Source: Paramarasmius palmivorus
Taxonomy: Eukaryota; Basidiomycota; Agaricomycetes; Agaricales; Marasmiaceae
Assembly (NCBI GenBank): GCA_037176845.1
Contig: JAYKXP010000036.1
Coordinates: 1 to 64,000, forward strand
Direction of reading: 5' to 3'
Length of the DNA: 64,000 nt
This document shows positions 45,826 to 58,300 of this stretch, in pieces; the stretch's first letter is position 1; every line of letters starts with the position of its first letter. Below the pieces are notes generated by a model. It searched no databases, was not told where the DNA came from, and saw only the letters and a list, made by a program, of their open reading frames with translations. The translations under genes and the position numbers were made by a program.

Positions 45826-46952
45826 GTGGACCAATCCCGCTCCGTTCAACACCGAGCCTCTGACAAGCATCATTCACAGGGTTTATGGTCAAGCATTCTG
45901 ATTAAGATCTCAACCAACATCACTCTTCCCACCGTTCCCTGTAGCATATACTCTTTAGCCGACTTCCACACATCGCTTGGGATTTTTATCGTTATTCGCT
46001 ATCATTTACCTCGGGAGGTTTACTATTGTCGAAGGATTCGTCCCAAAAATCACGGCATAAGCTTCGTGACGTTGTATCAATATTGTGTACATTTCCTCAC
46101 CCAGAACTCTTTGGTATTTCGGTAGATCACGCTCATTTTACTTGCTACCATATCCTGGCGCACTCGCTTTAAATCGTTCGTATTGGTCCTGTTGTCTTCC
46201 TAGCTTTTATTGTAATCACGGTCGATTGTAGATTTTTCTCTAGACAGATCAAAAGGGTTTGATCGCAAGCTTCTAGGTTCTGTTCCAGAATCTAGTAGAA
46301 GTTTATGTCGCCATGTGGGGATGTGGCGCCTTCTTCCGCGAGGATTGAACGCAATATTATGGCAACCGTGCAGGAACGTAATCCTCACCCCAGCGCGCGT
46401 CCCTCGATCTTGACACACGGGGCAAAAACGAGAGGCGGTGGTGACAGTGGACGACAGGGCCAGGGGTCTAGGGTAAACTAGGTGATTCGAGCACGTATGG
46501 CCCTGTTCTCGGATTCCCTATGCCCTTGCACCTCAGATCAATTCTGTGATGTTCGTTTGACTCGCGAACAACTTTACATTCGGGCGCTCACCAGCACATG
46601 TTTCTAAATACAAGTACAGAAGAAACACCGACATACCCGTACTTTGCTACGAGTCGTCAAGTTCTTTGAAAGATCTAATTCAAAAAGATACAAAATATTC
46701 GCAGGACCTCCTGAAGAACCTCTCGCTAGCGGACGATCACGGCGGACACGGATTCATCATTGGGAGAACATAGATATCTACGTACCCTCCGTAACTTCAC
46801 CCTTTCAGGGACAAGTCAGTAGGGACAGGAGACCCTAATAAGTACAGTATTGAAACGTTTCAATTGCCTTCCTTGCATACGTACACGCACCCACATGGAA
46901 TGTCATTCAAGTACGGAATGGACACATCCACTGAATCTGAGCGATGGGAATA
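45826..46952. other. Intergenic, no gene seen
   Basis: Lies between the 3' end of the DUF6534 cluster and the 3' end of the first oxygenase. Only short frames without motifs are present. Confidence 0.35.
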
Positions 46953-48588
46953 CTAAGCGTAAAGCTTCTCATTGAAACCTGGCAAAATTGTGGCGGTCAT
47001 GTGTTTGATATCATCCGTATATCCTTTCGTCCTCTGCCACTTCTGCTTCGCGAAGGTCCACTCTAAAAACAGTTAAATAAGCGGCATACCCACACAATCA
47101 AGAGTAAGACATACCTTCCATGGTAGGAACAGGGTTGTTAGTAGATTCGAATTGGTTCTGAGTGTAGCCTTCTCTTTGCAACACAGGCGACTCCTTGATC
47201 GTAGAGAGTTGGACATCGTTGTGAGGTCTGTTTCCAGGCCACAGCCATAAGCGCCAAGTTTCCGAAAAGAGCAGGACAGACAAACCGAGAAAAGTATAGT
47301 AGCCCAAGCCTATCAACATGCTGCTGATCTTTCGGGGGAATTGAAACTCTGTAACACCCTTAGCATTGTATGCGTTTCCAAGAGAGAGTACTTGCCGATG
47401 GATAGTACTCTTTACATATCCTCCAGTCAAAAATGACAGAGCGTCGCAAGCATTCACCGTCAACGTCGCATCCTGTGGTTTGACCCACTTCCATTCGTTG
47501 CTATCATGCAGCTTAATCTGTAACGCAGCTACCGGTTGACGGAAGAGAAGCGTGAAGCTCCCGAGATCTGTGAGAAGATTAACCACCAGTCGATGTTAAA
47601 GGATGAAATTCTGACCTGTATGACCAGGTATCCAGTTGCTGAGCTTCTCGTTGTCGGCGGGATCGTATTTGCCATACTTCATGTATCGGAGATGATCCTA
47701 AGATCTGGGAGTAAATTAAAATGGTAGGTTGGAAACCGTTGAAACAAACCTCGCTCTTGACAGGGTACTGGTGGAGTCTTTTGAAGGTATCCTCGGGGAG
47801 CTCCAGCGCTATCGCTAGGAGGACAAACAGTGGGTCCAATACCTCACTGTGGAGAGACTGTACAGAAATCAATTAAGATAAATTAGGTGTTTGACGACGG
47901 AGTAGCATACCCGAGCGAAGTCTTCGATCTCTTGGATGTTATCCTGGATGATTTGAGGATGGTTTTGAGGGAAAAAACCGTTGAACTCTGGAGTATAGTT
48001 GGTTAGAACCCGTTCATACCAAATAGATGACAAGTTTACGGACTTGGTATGTTGTACATTTCAAGTCGGTCGCGGAGACCCGTTTCAGGGTCAATCCTGC
48101 GTTGAATGTGTCAGTATAGTCCCCAGGACGCGTACAAAGGATACGCACAACCGCCGTCCGGCAGGGACGTAGCCGTTAAACTTGCCCTGATCTAAGTGCG
48201 GGGATCTATCACAACTTGGATTGTTATGTGCAGATAGCAAGCGACTCACCCAGACCCTCCGGTATGTACTTCTCCTTTGCTTCCAGAGGGAGCTCATAGA
48301 GCTCTCTGCCTAACGCAAACTGCCTATCCACACGTCCCTGAGAGATATTGAAGTTCTTGACGTAGAAAAAGCCTTTCTCGCGTAATGCGTAAATGAGCTG
48401 CTCGGCAAGTTTCTTCTTGCCTTCGGGTGTACCATACTGCCCGAGATCAATGGTGATCAGTTCAGCCCAGTCCAGGTTTTCCTGCGCACGAGTTCATGAA
48501 TAGGATATTGAGATCACGAGTCCGCAAAACATACGTTCGTCTCGGGAACATACTTGTAAGAACCTAATTGAGGTGTTGGCACAGGCAT
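46953..48588 (-). CDS. 2-oxoglutarate/Fe(II) oxygenase, isopenicillin-N-synthase-like (copy 1)
   Basis: The family oxidises small molecules using iron and 2-oxoglutarate. It starts MPVPTPQLGSYKYVPETN at 48588. It continues with the N-terminal DIOX segment (EKYIPEGL, DQGKFNGYVPAGR), then LHSEVLDPLFVLLAIALELP. The jelly-roll core has HTDLGSFTLLFRQPVA (iron-binding His and Asp), DATLTVNACDALSFLTGGYV and KSTIHR (second iron His), then RLGLLYFSR. The C-terminus is WTFAKQKWQR to PGFNEKLYA, with the stop at 46953-46955. One intron near 47330-47390 starts with GC (GCAAGT). Using the TTACAG acceptor restores VSIPPKDQQHVDRLG in frame. Roughly eight introns are present and there is no signal peptide. 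A close tandem paralogue follows upstream on the same strand. Substrate unknown. Confidence 0.85.
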
Positions 48589-49631
48589 TGTTGTAATCGA
48601 GCGGTGTGGGCAAGCGAATGGTCTGAGTTCGCTTTGAGGAGCTCTTCATGAGGTCGGTGGAAGTGCGGCTTTATAGGGCTAGATCAATTGACTGCGACCG
48701 CATCAAAGTAAGGAAATCACCTCATTGCTCTTTGCGATGGCGACATGCAGAAAAGGAATGTGTCATGTGCTGGGACTGACGGCGAGGCCAAACCAATGAC
48801 ATGGGTAACCGACATGGCATTCGCAACAAGAATCCTCGCGCGACGATTACACGCCTGCAAGCACAGATGAGCCAGTTTCGAAGTAGAGTACTGTATACTC
48901 TTCATTCAGACGGTACACGTTCTGCCGAAAGGGTCAGCTGTCCGATTCAAATAGACCACAATGCTTGAAGACGCACGAGTTAATGATTGATGTCTTCCAA
49001 GTGCATTCTACATCATCCATAAGATGCCTCAAATCCCCTCAGCCCCATGCATTACTCAAACGACCCATACAGCGACCAAAGAGAATCTGTCGGAGTCCAA
49101 AAAGCAGGACCTCGCCGGTCGTTGTTTAACGGTTGAGGGGTGACTTGAGAGTCGAGACACCAGTTGGTGGCGATCGGAGGAAAACAAGGATGTGAAACAG
49201 AAATCAATTCTGGTGAACAGAAGAAGGACCGAAGAGTCGTATTAGCAACGCAGGAAGAGAGCTTCAGGACTGACAACTCACTAGAACCATCTGCTACCAG
49301 GCGTCGTTTGACTTCGCGACTTTGTGATCACTGAATGAATCATGTTTCCAATTGCCAATAATAGGACAAAAGGATGAGCGAAAAGAAGCAGCTGCAGGGA
49401 TAGTCACCGTGTTCAGGGCGAGAACAAGGGTGACAAATTACGCGATGCTCCGAGTGAAGATCACCTGATTGGTTAATTGCCCTCACGCACATCACGCGTG
49501 CGGTGAACGCCAGTGAACAACCTGATTGCCATACATTGACACCGATACTATAATACACTGCTTCACTTGATATGCATACACTCCTAAAATGTAGAATCTG
49601 CTACCTTGTGGATCTCAGGCTTGGCATTATA
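48589..49631. other. Spacer between the two oxygenases
   Basis: Contains the promoter of copy 1 and the 3' flank of copy 2. The open frames here (for example 49052-49276, 49340-49558) have no motif. Confidence 0.4.
48669..48676 (-). promoter_or_regulatory. TATA-like element upstream of oxygenase copy 1
   Basis: The minus strand reads CTATAAAG about 80 bases before the ATG at 48588. Inferred from position only. Confidence 0.4.
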
Positions 49632-51269
49632 CTAAACGTAAACCTGCTCCTTAAAGCCTGGCAAAATGGTGGCGGTCTTATGCTTGATATCATCGATGTA
49701 TCCCGTGGTTCGTTGCCACTTTTGCTTCGCAAAGGTCCACTCTAGACCAAGAGTAAGCTATCATTAAATGGTCAGGCTATGGATTGACGTACCTTCCATT
49801 GTAGGAATAGCATTATTGGTGGATTCAAACTGGTTCTGAGTATATCCCTCTTTTTGTAACACAGGTGACTCTTTGATAGTCGAGAGTCGAACATCGTTGT
49901 GGGGTCTGTTTTCAATTATACTCATAAGATACCTTTCCTTCCTACGAGTTAAAACGCACCGAGAAAAGTATAGCAACCCGAGCCTATCCACATGCTGCTG
50001 ATCTTTTGGAGGAACCGCCACCCTTGGGAGATCTTGAGCACTAGCATGGATATTAAACAACAAGGAAGGCTTACCGGTGAATGGTACTCTTGACATAGCC
50101 GCCGGTCAAGAACGACAAGGCGTCGCAGGCATTCACCGTCAACGTCGCATCTTGCGGCTTGACCCACTTCCATTCATTGCTATCGTGCAATTTGATTTGT
50201 AGGCCAGCCACTGGCTGGCGGAAAAGTAATGTAAAGCTCCCAAGGTCTTTGAAGGCACAGTTAGTTGCTAGTCAACTCATACGGGTCTCAACGAAATCTT
50301 ACCTGTATGTCCAGGAACCCAGTTACCGAGTTTCTCGTTGTCGGCGGCATCATATTTGTTATACTTCATGTACCGGAGATGATCCTGCATTATGCGTGTC
50401 AATCAGCTCATTATACTAGCTCTAGTAAAGATACATACCTCGCTCTTGACAGGATACTGGTGGAGCTTCGTGAAGGTATCTTCAGGAAGCTCAAGTGCAA
50501 TTGCCAGAAGAACGAAAAGAGGGTCAAGAACCTCACTATGCAGTGACTGTAGAAATGTCATCAGTTGAATACTAGTTAATAAGCAAATCATTGGCATACC
50601 CGAGCAAACTCCTCGATTTCTTTGATGTTGTCCTGAATGATTTGAGGGTGGTTGTGAGGGAAGAAGCCGTTGAATTCTGCGGTGTATTCAGCATTCACAA
50701 AGCAACACGGGAAGAATGCTCCGTACTGGGTATATTATAGATTTCGGTTCGGTCTCGGAGACCTGTTTCAGAGTTGATACTTTGTCGACCGTATGAGTAA
50801 CAAGCATGCGGGTTCATGGAAGGTACACCCACATATACCGGCCAGCTGGAACATAGCCATTGAATTTGCCCTGGTCTGCATGTAGGAGTTCAGTCCCGAT
50901 CGAGTTCCACCCAATAACAGATGACATACCTAATCCCTCCGGTGTGTATTTCGACTTCTCCTCTACTGGTAACTCATAAAACTCCCGACCAAGGGCAAAT
51001 TGCCTGTCCACTCTTTCCTGTGAGATGTTGAAGTTCTTGACGTAAAAGAACCCCTTCTCGCGCAGGGCGTAAATAAGCTGTTCGGCGAGCTTCTTGTTCC
51101 CTTCGGGAGTTCCATAGTGGCTGAGGTCGATTGTAATAAGTTCTGCCCAGTCAAGATTCTCCTGTAATCCCCAGAATTTAGTGAGCCAAGACGGCGCTTA
51201 CATCCCAAGACATACCTTCGTTTCGGGGACATATTGGTAAGAGCCTAATTGAGGAACTGGAACAGGCAT
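49632..51269 (-). CDS. 2-oxoglutarate/Fe(II) oxygenase, isopenicillin-N-synthase-like (copy 2)
   Basis: Same exon plan and nearly the same protein as copy 1. It starts MPVPVPQLGSYQYVPETK at 51269, followed by LDWAELITIDLSHYGTPEG, EKGFFYVKNFNISQERVDRQ, DQGKFNGYVPAGR and FPHNHPQIIQDNIKEIEEF. The core reads HTDLGSFTLLFRQPVAG (His and Asp iron ligands), DATLTVNACDALSFLTGGYV, STIHR, then VAVPPKDQQHVDRLGLLYFSR. The end is PGFKEQVYV with the stop at 49632-49634. The intron after STIHR starts with normal GT here, unlike copy 1. All motif residues are present. Its exact reaction cannot be told from sequence; no core biosynthetic gene lies nearby. Confidence 0.87.
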
Positions 51270-54200
51270 TTTTCTGGGGGGTTGAGCTGAATAGCTTGAT
51301 AGTTCGAGTTCGCGATTGATAGAAGTCAGACAAGTTTCGAGTTCCTCGCGAGATACAAAATCCATTTAGCTGATGAAAATTGTCCGTCTTATAAGAATTC
51401 GTATTTGAATCAGGTGGACTGAATGAGACCTCACCAAAGTAGATGCGAATCACCTAGAGATCACCTCATTGACTTTCTCAATCGCGCCATGTACTCCCGT
51501 CATTCCTCTATCGGTAGGACAGTTTTCTGTTATCTTGAAAAGCCGATATGACCAATCAGCGATTCATATCCGACAAACACCTATACCTGTAGGAATGATG
51601 TGCTTCTGAATTAATAAACAGCCTTTTGCAATGAATAATCATAGCTAGACGTGTAGATAAAGCACGTACCATCTTATCGTAGAATGGTGTGCTTCTGCGT
51701 GCTTGCCACTGGTCAGCAGTCCGGTTTCTGATAATAGAATGCCGAGACTGCCTTTAAAGGTAAGGCTTGAATTTCTCGGGCCACTGAATGGTATATGTGC
51801 AGGCACAAATTTGAGAAGGATACACAAGCAGCTCCGCAAAAGTGCTTTGGTCAAGCTTTGGATCAAGCTTCCGAGTCCGAGCGCCGTTGACGATTCACCG
51901 GTCCATGGACCAGGGCCAGATTACTTTGACGCTTGATTGATTCTTGGCGCCCAACAACCATCACCAACGTTGCAACAAAGCAGAGTCCAGACTCTCATGC
52001 CACATGAAAAAGTATCTCTTCGTCCGGTATATATATCGAGAATATCGATCAGCATGAGAAAGGTTGATTGGCCCTACAAGACCATCGACTTGACCCTTAA
52101 TGACCTCTTCGACCCGGTACTTCTGGATAAACTATAATGGAACGTGTTATTTTTCTATATGATATCCTCAGACTTAAAGGCTATAGAGCACTTCAAGTCA
52201 CGCTTTCTGTGCATCATGCCTAGAATTGGTATTCAGACACGCATCTTCTGATAGAGAATCAGATCGCCATGACATAGCGGCGTAGTCATATGGCCGAAAC
52301 AGCTTTTATGGCCCGGTATCACCTCTTCCCGTGTTTTGCTTTAGCTCTATAATGGTCAGGGTGTGCGAATATAACTTGATTATGTCCCTGAAGCGCGTAG
52401 CCAAAGGATCCAAACTCGGACCTTGGTGGGAGAAAGAAAGGGCAGTTTCGAAAGGGGGCCTTCTTTATCTTCAGTGAGTACATTTCCATCATGATGTATG
52501 TGGCGCAAGTCACAAGGGTTTCAGAGCAACCTTTCAATGTGGTAAACGCAAATAAGATAGACTTTTAGGTATTTAGGAGGCCAGTGCTTCTGGTTATCTT
52601 TGATCTCTTTCTGATGGCAGACAGCGAACTAGTGAGGGAAACGCCATCTCAAAGAGGTAATTCCGGTTTTTTTTTTACATCTTACTTGTCCTCGATGAGT
52701 GTATTCCATGTCTGTGGCGCAGGACGTTATTGTGAAGGCCGTGTATGACGAACAAGAACTCAACAGGAGATGTGGATGCAAGTGAGGTAGGTTTTTAGGT
52801 ATTCATGGAAGAAGGCGGCGCCCGTGTGTATCTATTACTTGAAGGCTTGTAATAGCAGAACGATCGTTTTATAGGGGCGAATGAATTCGAGAACATGTTG
52901 ATTCTTGAAACGCCACATCAAACTCCAGATTTACAAATTGTGCGACCTTTCAAGTGCGAGTTCAGACGGAGATCACCACACCACGGACCGTTCCAGTCAA
53001 AGCATTTGGTATTCATCAGGTATCCATTTATTCATTCATTAACACGACCCTTTCCACTATTCAATATTCCGTTTCCAAGGATCGTCGCAGGCTCGCTTAC
53101 AATAGCAAGAACTGTCAGTTTAGCTCGCACTGAAGTGCGTTATGGAAGCCCCGTTGATCGTTCAACAGTGCTTTGGGAACAAGGATGCTCTATTTGACGT
53201 TACTAGCGTAAACCTTCGATCATGTTCTTTCTTGTTTTCTGGTATGATCTCTAGCGAGAACAAGACCTTGAGAAATGGTCTTCCGAGTCGAAGCAGACGC
53301 GACGGCGACGGAACCGAGCACAGTTTGTCCACGATCGAGAGTCGGTACGAAGATGCAACTCGGAGTACAACAGCGAAAGTAGTCAATACCGCTCCAAAGG
53401 TTTGAGTCGGGTTTGCCTAGTCCTCCGACGCAATAGCCTATGCTTGTTTCGGTAAGAAGCGCAAGAAACGGGCGGGAAAAACCAGTCTTTGAGCGTGGTA
53501 GCATTGAACGGCAACAGTCTCCATTTGGTATACGAGAAGATGGCAAGTCGTCAGGGAATCGGGCGATGTGGGAGAGAAACTAAGTCACCAGGTCTATGGG
53601 AGAAGAAACAAGTCATTCCAGCTGCGACTTTGAACGTCCACAGGGTCAAGCCACACGGGCATCGGATGTTTGAGGTCAAAGCATCGAGTCTTAGTTAAAA
53701 GGAGTTTTGCCGCGAATAATAGGCATTTCGGTCGAGTAGTCATTCCTGTGCTCGCTGTGCTCGATCGTAATCTTCGGTACCCTATGTCAAAGCGACGAGT
53801 GATTGATGCGACTCCCCGGACTTTTTGTACCTAGCCTTAGAGAACGAGTACCACGAGGTACTACACGATAGAGGGAGGATATCGCAGGTCTGTGAGAAAG
53901 TTGCATTCGATTTTCCGCCTTGGAACCAGCAGAGCATCTCCGAGTCCTAGGTAAACCCCGCTTTCGTGACGGTAACCTAGGCTTTCGAGAGTTTACCTGG
54001 TAGCCGCTACCCTGAAAGCGATTCACTCCCGCTCCACGAATAACGATCGTATTGAGGCGTTTCAGGGCGTTTCTCGAGTGTTGGCATTGTAAAAGGGACA
54101 CGGCCGTTCGACGGACGACGGGAATGCGAGTGCGAGTGAATAGTACGCAGTAATTTGAATTGAGCATCGGCGTCTCAGTCATGACTGAAATCGGAGCGAG

Positions 54201-55373
54201 GTGATAGCATTTAATAGAAAAGTAACCGAGAGCCAAGATGGTTATTGAGCAAGTGGGCCCCGGAGACGGAGAATAACATTCTGTTGCTGCATCGTTCGCA
54301 CGTCCAAGTGAGTGGAAATCCGAGTCCAAGGGTACTTGAATTTATGGTTTTTTTGGAACATCAGGAGCCAAAGGTGGTGGAGGTGGGGCTACAATAGAAT
54401 GGCGAGACTAAAAGGTGGCGGTGTCTGTTCCTAGTAGTTTGACAGTGACATGGGGATTAACCATCTACCAGATATTGAAGCTAGTGCGGCTCGGAGCTTT
54501 GAAATTGAACGCGAGTGAGCCTGAGGAGATAGCAGATGAGAACACAGCCGATCTGGGCCGAGAGATTTGGACTGGAAATGCCCACAGTCAGGGATGCTAA
54601 ACGATTTGCCGAGGATTCGATTATTTTTAAGAGTGAAGGTGGATTGCTTGGGCAAATACATTCGATTTTAGAGCACCATAAAGAGATATATGACCGTGTA
54701 TGGAATGGCGAACAAGAGAAGGGAACGAGCAGGAAACCGTAGCAGTGGTAAATCCAGGGGCAGGGACACTAGGTCGTGGAATGTGTACCCAAGGAGGTCG
54801 CAGTCGTGAAAAGGAATAATCCAGCTCAGTCTCCAAGCGACCTAGACCAACCCAAAAAGCGTACTTGGAAGGTTTGTCCTAGGGTCGGCTCGAAACCAGA
54901 GTGTGCCGTGGCGAGGAGGCAGTTCCAGATCCAGAAAGTAACATGTCAGTATACGCGAGCATCCCGTTAGATTCTGTGCCACAGCTAGGGGAAGATCAGC
55001 TTGCGCCCAAGTTTGGGTCCATAACATAACGAAGTAAAGAAGGCGTTACCTTGAAAAGCAGTCAACATGCATATTTCGGCAAGCTCCATGGCGGTCAAAC
55101 GTCAAACGGACGCGTGGCAAGAGGGAACCGAGCCTGTCAATGAGGCATATCGACAATGAATTTACGCGGAACCGTGGGGAGGAAAACGTTAGAAAAACGT
55201 GGCCAAGAAGAGAAAAAGCAAAAGTGAAAAAAGTGGAATTCCGATTCCTTGCTCTCGACCCGCTTAGTCATATCACGCACGCGCATCACATCCATCTGCA
55301 TCACCGTCGATAGTATTCGCCCATGCACAAATCAGAATAACATTTAACGCACCACCACCACCATCATCACCAC
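51270..55373. other. 4.1-kb gene-poor stretch
   Basis: I find no conserved motif on either strand. Frames such as 53787-54329 (minus) and 53142-53405 (plus) are short, have unlikely composition and lack a splice-extended family match. It may hold decayed sequence, non-coding transcripts, or promoters of the flanking genes. Confidence 0.35.
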
Positions 55374-58300
55374 ATGTCACACTCTTCTTCCTCTTCCGTA
55401 TCATCGCCGGTCTCGGGTTCTGGGGGTGGTTTTTGGTCACAATCCCCCAATTCTCCCTATGCACAGCGGCCAGAAGACTATAAGACCCATAATTTACAGG
55501 GCTTTTCATTTGGGTCGCCCGGGTCGTCGAGTACGAGTGGTGGAGGTTTAGGTGATGATGAGTACGAGTACGAGAGGGATAGGGACTCACAGAGTAGTTG
55601 GAGTGAAGATGCCGAGGATGATGGTAGATGGGGAACGGGAGGACGAGGAAGAAGAGACAACAAGAATAATACCACGCCTAGACCGTCGTTGGTACCAGAG
55701 CAAGGCATGGAGCGCAGTCATCAATCGCAACCTATACAGCCCATCAAACACCCTTCATCGACGACGTCCGATGAGGACGATCATCACCATCCCATCGAGC
55801 TCGATGACTCTGCTTCGGTATCTGACGACGAAGATTACGACTCATCTCAGGACTATTCCTATGGTTCAGACGACGGAAACGATGATATAGAAGTCAGTTC
55901 TGCTCGTTACGATCCAGATGACCTTGTCGAAGGGCCGGCTGTCAACCCCCAGTTGATACCTTCAACGGCGAGTACATGGTCTGGAGGAAGTCGTACAACC
56001 TCAATTCGGAGGAAAGGTAGCAATGCTACGGCTTGGAGTGGGGTTAGTGGGTATGGGAGTGTCAGAAAGAGTAGCGTCGTCAGCGTATGGTCGACGGCGA
56101 CAGGCGACTCAGGAAACGAGGACTGGCGAAGGTTATTAGGTCCAGCGAGGGTATCTACACCATCTCCAGACACCCTCTCGATCTTCAAAACCCAAGGAGA
56201 CGAGGCTGAAGGATCGATACCTTCGTCTCATCTACGCCATTCTATCCAGACCGACCTAGGAAGCGAGCCGCCTACACCGACCTCTTCTGGGTTCCAACCA
56301 CAGACACAGGCATCGTCGTCTGCAGAAGATATGGAATTTGACATGTCGTATATCACGCAAGGGCTGGATCAGCCAGATTTCATATCCTCAGCTCCCAAAC
56401 CGTTACCTCTCCCACCTCACTTGCAACCTCGCAAGAAGAGCATACCTCCAAACCCTTGGGATCTGATGAACAAGGCACCGTTCATCTCCAATCCGCCTCC
56501 GACAAGTGGAAATAACAAGGGCAAATCGACGTCTCCAAACCTACGACCGCAGAGCATGCAAAGTTCCATGTCAAGTGGTAGTGGATCTACGGTACGTACA
56601 CTCTTTATCTCGAAGGCTCATTACACTAACGCGTCATTCACCAGACCTTCGCATACGACGACTCATTTTCCCGCGGGCTCATGGAATGGGGCGGTGAAAA
56701 CTACAAAGACCGTCGCCGGGAATGGGTATTCAAGCGAGATCGATCGTCTCACCATTCTTCTCCGCAGCATGGTCCCTCGTCCTCGCATTCGTCAACGTCT
56801 CTACGCAGTACCCCGTCTACCTCAACTGCCACCTCTTCCCAATCAGGTGTGTCGAAAGGAACCAAGACCCCAACGCAGACGCCATGGAATGGAATGGCTG
56901 TTCCTTCGCACGAGACTTGGTCCAACTATCTCCTCGGAAGGTTCGTGGTTGTCCGAGAAGAGGTTGGTGAAGGCGCTGTGCATCTGAGTGGAAGGCGTTC
57001 AGGCGGCGAGACCGGTACTCGGCACGGTACCGAAGCAACTGGACGGCATAGTGGTGCTGGTTCGACCAGAGATAAGGGAAGAGAAAGCAGGAGTAGTAGA
57101 GAGGACGAAGGGGCTAGTAGTGGTCGAGAGAAAGGCAAGGGTAAGGGTAAAGGCAAGGAGAAGGAGGTGACTGGCGAGGTGAAGGAATGGGATAGAAGAG
57201 GTGATGCATTGCGTGAGTTATTTTACTTTGTAATCTGTTCTTGGTGCTTTGACATTTTGGGTCCTGCCAATGCTTTTTCTGGCGTTTTGTCATTCCTCTA
57301 TCTTATTCATACATCTTTTTATGGTTCCTCTTGTCGCTGACTATAACACCTTGCTCACAGTATTGAATATTACAGGTCAAGCCCTTGCTGCTACAGCTAT
57401 CAAAAATGCACAAGGTCCTATTCCTAGGGGCCGCGAGACCGCAACTACATCGACAAAGCCTCCGCAGCAGAGGATTGTGATTCGGAAGTTGGTTGAGGTA
57501 TCTATGCCCCCTCCTGTTTCCAAGGAATCCTCAGCCTCCTCTGCCATGTCTTCATCTACATCTGCCTCGTCTTCTGCTCCTCCTATGTCACCTTCCGCCT
57601 CCACCTCATCCGAGCACACACATATCACAAAAACTACGCGAGCATACGATACTCGGCATCCCGCTGTAATCGTACACAAGCATAGCAAAGTCGTCGCATT
57701 CTCGTTTAGTCGTCATCATCGGCCTTCTCCTCTTACTTCGTCCACGTCCACACCGTATCCTTCTCCGCCGAACCCATCTACGTCAGGTTCGCCTGGCAGG
57801 AAGAACACGCAAAAGCCGAGATCACACATCGTCATGCTCGCACAGAGGAGCGTTCAGGAGGCCTTCACAAACACGGAGACCACGAAGAGGTTCATGGAGA
57901 CCGCGTTGATGATGAACTTCGAGAGGAAGCCGAACAAGGATAGGGAAAGAGATAGGGAGCGTGAGCGTGAGAGGGAGAAAGAGAAAAAGAGGAAGGAGAA
58001 AGAGAAGGGCAAGCAGAAAGATAAGGAACGAGATAAGAAGGATAAGGATAAGGACAGAGTCCGAGCGAAGTCTGAAGGCCAAGTTGTCGGCTTGGGTCTC
58101 CTCGGCGTCGGCTCTGCATCTCGTTCGTCGGAAAAGGAACGTGATCGTCAAGGGAGCATCAGCGCTGGTGGAAATGGAGGTAGATCGAGCCCAGCACGAA
58201 AACGTAGCTCGTCGACGTTTGGTACGAAGTCTGCGCCTGCAGGAGTGGATAATCCGCTTGATCCTCCGGTAATCGAGAAGGATGTTGGTGCAGAGGAGCC

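Noticed and set aside
6584..51269. A secondary-metabolite gene cluster built from epoxide hydrolases and 2OG oxygenases
   Set aside because: No polyketide, peptide or terpene synthase, no pathway regulator, and the enzymes are spread over 45 kb.
51270..55373. Genes in the 4-kb gap, for example minus-strand frame 53787-54329
   Set aside because: Composition and length are compatible with chance; no conserved motif or consistent splicing found.
56592..56987. Reading the first exon of the large protein straight on to 56987
   Set aside because: A GTACGT...CACCAG intron at 56592-56644 leads to a better conserved frame that continues through the gene.
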